Source: Nocardioides panacisoli (GTDB lineage Bacteria; Actinomycetota; Actinomycetes; Propionibacteriales; Nocardioidaceae). From it: a stretch of 64,000 nt of DNA. The position numbers and the translations under genes are program-made. Below are positions 24,993 through 31,695 of the stretch, piece by piece (positions within the stretch are counted from its first letter, which is position 1; each line of letters opens with the position of its first letter). The stretch is taken from assembly GCF_019448235.1 (NCBI RefSeq), contig NZ_CP080409.1, forward strand, positions 2,108,001-2,172,000, in the 5' to 3' direction. The notes under the pieces are model-generated. The model did not search any database and had not been told where the DNA came from. It worked only from the letters and a program-made list of their open reading frames with translations.

Positions 24993-26049
24993 CACGCGCA
25001 CGACGCCCTCGCGAGCCGGCGTGGCCAAGCTCGTCGGTGTCGCACTGCTGGCCGCAGCGGTGCTCTCGTTCCCGACGGTGGCGGCGAACCCGTTCATCCT
25101 CTCGGTCGGGGTCGTCATCATGAGCTACGCCCTCCTCGCGACGGGATGGAACTTCGTCGGTGGTTTCACCGGCTACATCTCGCTCGGGCACGCGGCGTAC
25201 TCCGGCCTCGGTGGCTACGCGACCGGGCTGCTGGTCATCCACACCGGCATCAACCCGTGGGGCGCCCTCGTCGCCGGAGCCGTGATCGTGGCGATCGTCG
25301 CCGTGCCCATCGGCATCGCCAGTCTCCGCGTACGCGGAGCGTCCTTCGTGATCGTCTCGATCGCCTTCGTGCTGATCCTGATGCTGGCCTTCCAATCCTG
25401 GAGCTCGGTCACCGGCGGCTCGAACGGCCTGCGGATCCCCCGTCCGTTCGCCGACGACGTGCTGCGGCCCGAGCAGCACGAACGCTTCTTCTATCTCCAC
25501 GCCGCCGCGCTCGCCGCAGCGCTTCTGGCCTGGTGGCTGATCGACCGGTCCCGGTTCGGCATCGGCCTGAAGGCCATCCGCGAGGACGAGGACAAGGCAC
25601 AGGCGCTGGGTGTGCCCACCTTCAACTACAAACTCGCGGCCTTCGTGATGTCCGCCTTCGTCACCGCGATCGGCGGCGGCCTCTATGCGCTCTGGTTCGG
25701 CTTCCTGGACCCGATCTTCCAGTTCTCGATCCTCGTCGGTGCCTACATGGTCCTGATGAGCCTCCTCGGCGGGATCCGGTCACTGTTCGGCCCGCTGCTG
25801 GGCGCGGTGATCGTCGGGTACGCGGTGGAGTTCTTCAAGAGCGAGTACGGCGACTCCCAGTTCCACCTGGTGGCGATGGGGCTCCTGCTCGGCGTGGTCG
25901 TGCTGTTCATGCCGGAGGGGATCATCCCGGCGGTCCAGAGCCTCGTTCGACGGTTCCGCCCCCAGTCCTCCTCGATCCGCGAGGTCTCCCAAGCCGAGCT
26001 CGCCGAGCAGCGTCGCGAGGAGCAGGTCACGGAAGGAGCATCACGATGA
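24976..26049 (+). CDS. Liv-type ABC transporter permease (LivM family)
   Basis: A 357-residue LivM permease. Features: MSYALLATGWNFVGGFTGYISLGHAAYSGLGGYATG, SRFGIGLKAIREDEDKAQALGVPTFNYKL (coupling loop) and a charged C-terminal tail of about 45 residues. The start is a TTG at 24976 with GGAGG (24966-24970) five bases upstream, both inside the 3' end of livH; the 17-nt overlap implies coupled translation. Confidence 0.92.
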   Translation: MPNASDTRTTPSRAGVAKLVGVALLAAAVLSFPTVAANPFILSVGVVIMSYALLATGWNFVGGFTGYISLGHAAYSGLGGYATGLLVIHTGINPWGALVAGAVIVAIVAVPIGIASLRVRGASFVIVSIAFVLILMLAFQSWSSVTGGSNGLRIPRPFADDVLRPEQHERFFYLHAAALAAALLAWWLIDRSRFGIGLKAIREDEDKAQALGVPTFNYKLAAFVMSAFVTAIGGGLYALWFGFLDPIFQFSILVGAYMVLMSLLGGIRSLFGPLLGAVIVGYAVEFFKSEYGDSQFHLVAMGLLLGVVVLFMPEGIIPAVQSLVRRFRPQSSSIREVSQAELAEQRREEQVTEGASR

Positions 26050-26822
26050 CCACCGCAGCGGAGCAGGCCACCGGTCCGACCGGCGAGGCGACCATCGGGC
26101 TCGCCACGGAGGGACTTGCCAAGTCCTTCGGTGGCGTCCGTGCCGTCGACGGCGCATCCGTGGGGTTCCACCACGGCAAGGTCAACGCGCTCATCGGGCC
26201 CAACGGCTCGGGCAAGACCACGTTCTTCAATTGCGTCACCGGGATGATCCGGCCCGACGCGGGCCGGGTGACGTACGCCGGCCGCGACATCAGCGGCAAG
26301 CCGCCGCACCGCATCGCTCGTGCGGGCATCGGACGCAGTTTCCAGCTGTGTCGGATCTTCCCGAGGATGACGGTGCTCGAGAACATCCTGGCGGCGGTGC
26401 GGCCGCCCAGTCCGATGCTCCTGCTCGCGCCCTCCCGGCACCACGGCGACATCGAACGCGCCCGGTCGCTGCTGGCCCGCGTGGGCATCGAACACCTCGA
26501 GGACGTCGAGGCCCGCGACCTCTCCTACGGCCAGCAGAAGCTGCTCGAGCTCGCCGGCGTCCTGATGGCGGACCCGGAGACGATCATGCTCGACGAGCCA
26601 GCCGGCGGCGTGAATCCGGCGCTCATCGACCGGATCGCCGGCCTGGTCCGCTCCCTGAACGCCGAGGGCCGGACCTTCATCGTCGTCGAACACAACATGG
26701 ACCTGGTGATGAGTCTCTCCGACCACGTCGTCGTCTTCGACCGTGGTCGGCCCATCGCGGAGGGTCCGCCGTCGGTCGTCCAGCACGACCCCCGAGTCCT
26801 GGAGGCCTACCTTGGCGTCTGA
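26046..26822 (+). CDS. Liv-type ABC transporter ATPase (LivG family)
   Basis: A 258-residue ATPase with Walker A GPNGSGKTT, signature LSYGQQKLLELA (a Tyr replaces the first Gly of LSGGQ, common in LivG), Walker B TIMLDEPAGGVNP and switch His in VVEHNMDLV. An upstream stretch in the same frame shows no similarity, so the ATG at 26046 is taken; it overlaps the livM stop codon by 4 nt (ATGA). Confidence 0.93.
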   Translation: MTTAAEQATGPTGEATIGLATEGLAKSFGGVRAVDGASVGFHHGKVNALIGPNGSGKTTFFNCVTGMIRPDAGRVTYAGRDISGKPPHRIARAGIGRSFQLCRIFPRMTVLENILAAVRPPSPMLLLAPSRHHGDIERARSLLARVGIEHLEDVEARDLSYGQQKLLELAGVLMADPETIMLDEPAGGVNPALIDRIAGLVRSLNAEGRTFIVVEHNMDLVMSLSDHVVVFDRGRPIAEGPPSVVQHDPRVLEAYLGV

Positions 26823-27573
26823 ATACCTGCTCGAGCTCGACGACATCGAGGCCGCATACGGCCGTGCCGCCCTGGTCCTGCGTGGACTGACCGTGAAGGT
26901 CCCTCCGGCGACCGTCGTCTGCCTCGTCGGCCCCAACGGCGCCGGCAAGTCGACCGTGCTGAAGGTCGCCAGCGGCATGCTCACCCCCCGGTCGGGCACC
27001 ATTCGTGTCGCGGGCCGCGACGTCACGCGCAACAACCCGCAGCAGATGCTGGGCGCCGGCCTCTCACATGTCCTGCAGGGACACAGCGTGTTCAAGGAGA
27101 TGTCGGTCGCGGAGAACGTGTTGCTCGGCGCCTACTCGCTCAGCGACCGACGCGAGATCGACGAACGCGTGGGATTCGTCAAGGACCTGTTCCCGGTCGT
27201 CGCCGAGCGCTGGGGAGCCCTCGCCGGCGCACTGTCCGGTGGGCAGCAGAAACAGGTCGAGTTCGCCCGCTCCCTCATGGTGAGCCCACAGGTCGTCCTG
27301 TTGGACGAGCCGTCCATGGGGCTGGACCCCAAGGCCACCGGCACCGTGTTCGAGCAGGTGGTGCGGATGCGGGACGCGGGCACCGCCGTCCTGCTCGTGG
27401 AGCAGAACGCCCGCCGCGCGCTGCAGACGGCGGACCTCGGCTGCGTCCTCGACCTCGGCCGGGTCCACATCTCCGGGCCCGCCGACGACCTCCTCGCCGA
27501 CCCCCAGCTCGCCGAGCTCTACCTGGGCGGTCAACCGACCGGCCGTTCCGATGCCTCCTCGACCACCGCGTGA
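26812..27573 (+). CDS. Liv-type ABC transporter ATPase (LivF family)
   Basis: A 253-residue ATPase with GPNGAGKST, LSGGQQKQVEFARSL, VVLLDEPSMGLDPKA and LLVEQNARRALQTAD, as in LivF. The start is a TTG at 26812 (ASEYLLELDDIEAAYG) six bases after GGAGG (26801-26805), overlapping livG by 11 nt. This is the second TTG start in the operon. It completes a five-gene importer whose ATPases energise livH/livM. Confidence 0.92.
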   Translation: MASEYLLELDDIEAAYGRAALVLRGLTVKVPPATVVCLVGPNGAGKSTVLKVASGMLTPRSGTIRVAGRDVTRNNPQQMLGAGLSHVLQGHSVFKEMSVAENVLLGAYSLSDRREIDERVGFVKDLFPVVAERWGALAGALSGGQQKQVEFARSLMVSPQVVLLDEPSMGLDPKATGTVFEQVVRMRDAGTAVLLVEQNARRALQTADLGCVLDLGRVHISGPADDLLADPQLAELYLGGQPTGRSDASSTTA

Positions 27574-27603
27574 GACGACGCCGCTGCTACCCGAAGGACC
27601 GAC

Positions 27604-28755
27604 ATGCCTGACACGACCATCCGCATCCTGATGAACGGCGTCACCGGACGCATGGGGTATCGCCAGCACCTGCTGCGATCGGTCCTGGCGATCCGCGATG
27701 ACGGCGGGATTCCCCTGCCCGACGGCGGTCGACTCCAGGTCGAGCCAGTGCTCGTCGGTCGCAACGCCGACAAGCTGCGTCGGCTGGCGGCTCAGCACGA
27801 TGTCGCGGACTGGACGACCGACCTGGACTCCGCGCTCGCCGAGGATCCCGCCACCGTTTACTTCGATGCACAGGTCACCGGGGAGCGCCGCAAGGCGATC
27901 CTCAAGGCGGCTGCTGCCGGCAAGCACGTCTACACCGAGAAGCCCACGGCCGAGTCCGTCGCCGAAGGGCAGGAACTCGTCGACTCTGCCAGCCAGCACG
28001 GCATCATCAACGGGGTCGTCCACGACAAGTTGTACCTGCCAGGCCTGTTGAAGCTGAAGCGCCTCGTGGACAGCGGCTTCTTCGGTCGCATCCTGTCGGT
28101 CCGTGGCGAATTCGGCTATTGGGTCTTCGAGGGCGACGGGGTCCCCGCGCAACGTCCGAGCTGGAACTACCGCGCCGAGGACGGCGGCGGCGTGGTGTTG
28201 GACATGTTCTGCCACTGGAACTACGTCCTGGAGAACCTCTTCGGTTCGGTGGAGGCCGTGACCGCCAGGGCCGTCACCCACATCCCCGAGCGCTGGGACG
28301 AACGCGGCGAACGGTACGACGCGACGGCCGACGACGCGGCGTACGCCATCTTCGAGCTGGCCGGGGGCATCATCGCCCAGGTCAACTCGTCTTGGGCGGT
28401 GCGGGTCGAGCGCAAGGAGCTGGTGGAGTTCCAGGTCGACGGGACCCTGGGGTCGGCCGTCGCCGGGCTCTTCGAGTGTCGGGTGCAGCCACGGGACCTG
28501 ACCCCGATGCCGGTCTGGAACCCGGACCTGCCCACGACCGAGGACTTCCGGTCCCAGTGGTCGCCGGTGCCCGACAACGACACGTTCGGCAACGGCTTCC
28601 GGGCGCAGTGGGAGGAGTTCCTGCTCGACGTCCACCACGGTCGCCCTCACCCCTATGACTTCGCCGCAGGCGTGCGCGGACTCGAGCTCGTCGACGCCGG
28701 GCTCCGCTCTTCGGCAGAGGGGCGCCGCATCCCGATGGCCGGTGCGGGGCGATGA
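27604..28755 (+). CDS. Gfo/Idh/MocA family oxidoreductase
   Basis: A 383-residue NAD(P)-dependent sugar or polyol oxidoreductase. The N-terminal Rossmann domain has NGVTGRMGYRQ (11-21) in the dinucleotide-binding position, an unusual GxTGxxG variant, and Glu112-Lys113-Pro114 (YTEKPTAES) holding the catalytic lysine. The C-terminal domain includes DGGGVVLDMFCHWNYVLENLFG with the DxxxH-like active-site pattern. Family members oxidise inositols, levoglucosan, 1,5-anhydro sugars and glycosides at C3. It ends in a 4-nt overlap with the DUF993 gene. Confidence 0.9.
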   Translation: MPDTTIRILMNGVTGRMGYRQHLLRSVLAIRDDGGIPLPDGGRLQVEPVLVGRNADKLRRLAAQHDVADWTTDLDSALAEDPATVYFDAQVTGERRKAILKAAAAGKHVYTEKPTAESVAEGQELVDSASQHGIINGVVHDKLYLPGLLKLKRLVDSGFFGRILSVRGEFGYWVFEGDGVPAQRPSWNYRAEDGGGVVLDMFCHWNYVLENLFGSVEAVTARAVTHIPERWDERGERYDATADDAAYAIFELAGGIIAQVNSSWAVRVERKELVEFQVDGTLGSAVAGLFECRVQPRDLTPMPVWNPDLPTTEDFRSQWSPVPDNDTFGNGFRAQWEEFLLDVHHGRPHPYDFAAGVRGLELVDAGLRSSAEGRRIPMAGAGR

Positions 28756-29921
28756 CCTCGCCCGGGGCCGACGTCGCGATCCCCCTCGCCGACGGCGGGT
28801 GGGAGGAGGTCGCGCTGACCGAACCTCGTGACTGGCCCGAGCACCCCGAACCATTCTCCAGCCGGGTTGCGTTCGCGGCCGCCCACGTCGTTGCCGATCC
28901 CCGTGGCGAGAACGTCCCTGGCTCGCCGGCGACGATCGACTGGGAGTCCACCCTCGCCTTCCGCCGGCACCTCTTCCGCCACGGTTTCGGTGTCGCCGAG
29001 GCGATGGACACCGCCCAGCGCAACATGGGCCTCGACTGGCCCGCCGTGCAGGAGCTCGTACGACGCAGTGCCGCGCAGGCCGCGGAAGTCGGGGCGCGGA
29101 TCGCATCAGGTGCCGGCACCGACCATCGAGCCGAGTTGCGCACCCCGGCCGACGTGCGCGAGGCGTACCGCGAGCAGGTCGGCTTCGTGGAGTCCACCGG
29201 CTCGCAGGTGATCGTGATGGCCTCGCGCCAGCTCGCGGCGGTCGCCGCGGGGGCCGACGACTACCTCGCCGTGTACGACGCCGTGCTCGACGAGGTCGAC
29301 CGGCCCGTCATCCTCCACTGGCTCGGCGAGGCGTTCGACCCGCACCTGCGCGGCTACTGGGGATCCACGGACGTCGACATCGCGACCGACACCTTCCTGG
29401 ACCTGATCAAGGCCCATGCGGACCATGTCGACGGCGTGAAGGTGTCGCTGCTCTCCGCGGACCACGAGACCGAGCTCCGGGCACGCCTTCCCGCTGACGT
29501 TCGCCTCTACACCGGCGACGACTTCAACTACCCGGGCCTCATCCGGGGCGACGGGGTGCGCTACTCCGACGCACTGCTGGGCGCCTTCGCGGCAATCGCA
29601 CCGGCAGCCTCGGCGGCGCTGGCAGCACTCGATCGTGACGACCTGGCGACCTATGACGCGGAGATGGCACCGACCCTGCCACTCGCACGCCACGTGTTCG
29701 AGGCGCCGACATGGCACTACAAGGCCGGGATCGCGTTCCTGTCCTGGCTGTGCGGGCACCAGCCCGGATTCGCCATGGTCGGGGGGCTCCAGTCCTCGCG
29801 GAGTGTGGTGCACCTGGGGCGGCTCTTCGCCCTCGCCAACGATGCACGCCTCCTCCCGGACCCTGACCTCGCTGCCCACCGCATGCGCACGTGGCTCGCC
29901 GGTGCCGGGGTGGTCCGATGA
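28752..29921 (+). CDS. DUF993 family, dihydrodipicolinate-synthase-like TIM-barrel protein
   Basis: A 389-residue protein of the DUF993 family, distantly related to class I aldolases of the DHDPS/NAL superfamily. Supporting features: VDRPVILHWLGEAFDPHLRGYW in the middle, DHVDGVKVSLLSADHE with a lysine in the Schiff-base strand position (GVKVSLL), YTGDDFNYPGLIRGDGVRYSDALLGAFAAIAPAAS, and GHQPGFAMVGGLQSSRS near the end. A retro-aldol or dehydratase step is the likely chemistry, but the activity is uncharacterised. It overlaps both neighbours by 4 nt, so the three enzymes are made together. Confidence 0.85.
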   Translation: MTSPGADVAIPLADGGWEEVALTEPRDWPEHPEPFSSRVAFAAAHVVADPRGENVPGSPATIDWESTLAFRRHLFRHGFGVAEAMDTAQRNMGLDWPAVQELVRRSAAQAAEVGARIASGAGTDHRAELRTPADVREAYREQVGFVESTGSQVIVMASRQLAAVAAGADDYLAVYDAVLDEVDRPVILHWLGEAFDPHLRGYWGSTDVDIATDTFLDLIKAHADHVDGVKVSLLSADHETELRARLPADVRLYTGDDFNYPGLIRGDGVRYSDALLGAFAAIAPAASAALAALDRDDLATYDAEMAPTLPLARHVFEAPTWHYKAGIAFLSWLCGHQPGFAMVGGLQSSRSVVHLGRLFALANDARLLPDPDLAAHRMRTWLAGAGVVR

Positions 29922-30811
29922 CGACGCTCGACGTGCCCTCCCTGGATCCGGCACGGCTGGACACCCCCACGGTGGGAGATCCGCGACTGGCGCGACTGTC
30001 ACTGAACCAGAAGACCGTGAACGGGTGGTCCCTGCGCCGTGCGGTCGAGGGCTGCGTTCGTCACGGCCTGCCCGCACTCGGGGTGTGGCGCGAGCCGCTC
30101 GCGGACGTCGGGGTGCGCGACGGTGCCGCGATGATCGCCGATGCCGGACTGCGGGTCTCCTCACTGTGCCGCGGTGGATTCTTCACCGTGCCCGCGGGGC
30201 GCGAGCAGGAGCGCGCGCACGATGACAACCGACGCGCCCTCGACGAGGCAGCGTCCCTCGGAGCGCCCTGCCTGGTCCTGGTGCCAGGGGGCCTACCCGA
30301 CGGTGATCGGGACCTGCGGTCGGCCCGATCCCGGGCTGCTGAGGCGATCGAGCGGTTGGTGCCCCATGCATTGGAGGTCGGCGTACGGCTCGCGATCGAG
30401 CCGATGCATCCGATCTTCGCAGCCGACCGGGGCGTTGTCTCCACTCTGCGACAAGCACTCGACATCGCCGACCCGATGCCGCCGGAGGCAGTCGGCATCG
30501 TCGTCGACACCTTCCACGTGTGGTGGGAGCCCGGCGTCGAGGAACAGATCGCGCGCGCCGGTGACCGCGTCGCGTCCTACCAGGTGTGTGAGTGGATCAC
30601 CCCGCTCCCGCCCGACGCACTCCTCTCCCGCGGGATGATGGGCGACGGCCACATCGACTTCGCCCACCTCACGCGCTGCGTCGTCGCCGCCGGCTACCGC
30701 GGCGACGTCGAGGTCGAGATCTTCAACGCCGACGTCTGGGCCGCTGACGGTGACGCCGTCATCGACACCGTGGCGCGCCGCTACGCCGAGCTCGTGGAGC
30801 CGCACCTCTAG
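29918..30811 (+). CDS. Sugar phosphate isomerase/epimerase-like TIM-barrel protein
   Basis: A 297-residue member of the AP-endonuclease-2/xylose-isomerase-like TIM-barrel family. Metal-ligand signatures are AIEPMHPIF (Glu with His), VGIVVDTFHVWWEP (Asp, His), MGDGHIDFAHL (Asp-x-His) and VEVEIFN (Glu). Such proteins isomerise, epimerise or eliminate keto sugars. The ATG at 29918 overlaps the DUF993 stop codon (ATGA). It is the last of three coupled enzymes before the secreted pair. Confidence 0.9.
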   Translation: MTTLDVPSLDPARLDTPTVGDPRLARLSLNQKTVNGWSLRRAVEGCVRHGLPALGVWREPLADVGVRDGAAMIADAGLRVSSLCRGGFFTVPAGREQERAHDDNRRALDEAASLGAPCLVLVPGGLPDGDRDLRSARSRAAEAIERLVPHALEVGVRLAIEPMHPIFAADRGVVSTLRQALDIADPMPPEAVGIVVDTFHVWWEPGVEEQIARAGDRVASYQVCEWITPLPPDALLSRGMMGDGHIDFAHLTRCVVAAGYRGDVEVEIFNADVWAADGDAVIDTVARRYAELVEPHL

Positions 30812-30828
30812 CGACCCCGACTGCAGTC

Positions 30829-31596
30829 GTGACACCAACCAACCTCGGTACGGAAGGGAAACGCCATGCAGCACCAACCCCATCGACAACCGCGACCCCC
30901 CCCTCGCGACGACGGGCGGCCGCGGCAGCCCTCGCCCTGTCGGCCCTCATCCTGGCGCCCATGAGCACTGCGCACGGCGGACAGCCCCCTGGGGCACCTC
31001 CAGAGCACCGCGTGTACGCCGCTCCCACGCCGCAGCACTGGGACCCGCTCACCGAGGCCCTCTGGTCGTTCGAACGCGGGCAGGTGGTGCTCACCGAGCC
31101 GGGCACGAGCCCGGGTGGACCACGTCGACCGTTCGAGTACGCCATCGTCTCGGCGGGTCCTGAACTCGCCTCGGTGGAGATCTCGACCCAGGTCCGCATC
31201 GACGAACCCGTGGCGGTGAACAACCGGGACGTCATCCTGGTGTGGAACTACCAGTCACCGACGCGCTTCTACTACGCCCACCTGTCGCAGGACAACACGA
31301 TCTATCCCCACAACGGCATCTTCAAGGTCGACGATGCCGATCGGGTCCGCATCGACGACCAGCGGGACGGAGCCGTGGGTGCACCGCCCGCGATCGACGA
31401 CACCGATTGGCACGACGTCCGTCTCGACTACGACGCTGCCACCGGCGAGGTGGCGGTCCACGTCGACGGGAGCGAGCAGCCCCTGATGACGGCCACCGAC
31501 ACCAGCTTCGCCGGGGGCCGAGTGGGCTTCGGGTCCTTCGACAACCACGGCCGCACGCGGCAGTTCCGGGTGACGGGTACGCCCGCCGCCTCCTGA
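30829..31596 (+). CDS. Secreted concanavalin-like jelly-roll (DUF1080-like) protein; start region disturbed
   Basis: The uninterrupted frame from the GTG at 30829 gives 255 residues: a twin-arginine-like signal (SRRRAAAAALALSALILAPMSTAHG) and a jelly-roll domain (FYYAHLSQDNTIYPHNGIFKV, DTDWHDVRLDYDAATGEVAVHVDG, GGRVGFGSFDNHGRTRQFRVTG). This resembles DUF1080/LamG folds, which include 3-keto-disaccharide hydrolases. The start is problematic: the GTG lacks a ribosome binding site, whereas GGAAGGG with an ATG at 30866 is well placed but out of frame and stops near 30961. A C8 tract (30896-30903) separates the two; one more C, or two fewer, would join that ATG to the signal peptide. Confidence 0.7.
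   Translation: MTPTNLGTEGKRHAAPTPSTTATPPSRRRAAAAALALSALILAPMSTAHGGQPPGAPPEHRVYAAPTPQHWDPLTEALWSFERGQVVLTEPGTSPGGPRRPFEYAIVSAGPELASVEISTQVRIDEPVAVNNRDVILVWNYQSPTRFYYAHLSQDNTIYPHNGIFKVDDADRVRIDDQRDGAVGAPPAIDDTDWHDVRLDYDAATGEVAVHVDGSEQPLMTATDTSFAGGRVGFGSFDNHGRTRQFRVTGTPAAS
30833..30842 (+). repeat. Leader motif CACCAACCAA, copy 1 (copy 2 at 31661-31670)
   Basis: CACCAACCAA followed by a GGAAGG-type ribosome binding site lies 23 bp before the ATG at 30866, and the same word lies 25 bp before the ATG at 31696. The two secreted-protein genes therefore share a duplicated 5' leader, which supports 30866 as the genuine initiation region of the first. Confidence 0.6.
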
Positions 31597-31695
31597 TCCC
31601 CGTGGGCCCCGAGCAACTCGGGGCCCACGAGGGCTGGCGGTGGCAGCCGCCAGCAGTTGTCACCAACCAATCCCATAGTGAAGGAACCATCCCCC

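Noticed and set aside
30866..30961. Short open frame from the well-placed ATG as a separate small protein
   Set aside because: It is a proline/arginine-rich peptide without features; a frame interrupted by the C8 tract explains it better.
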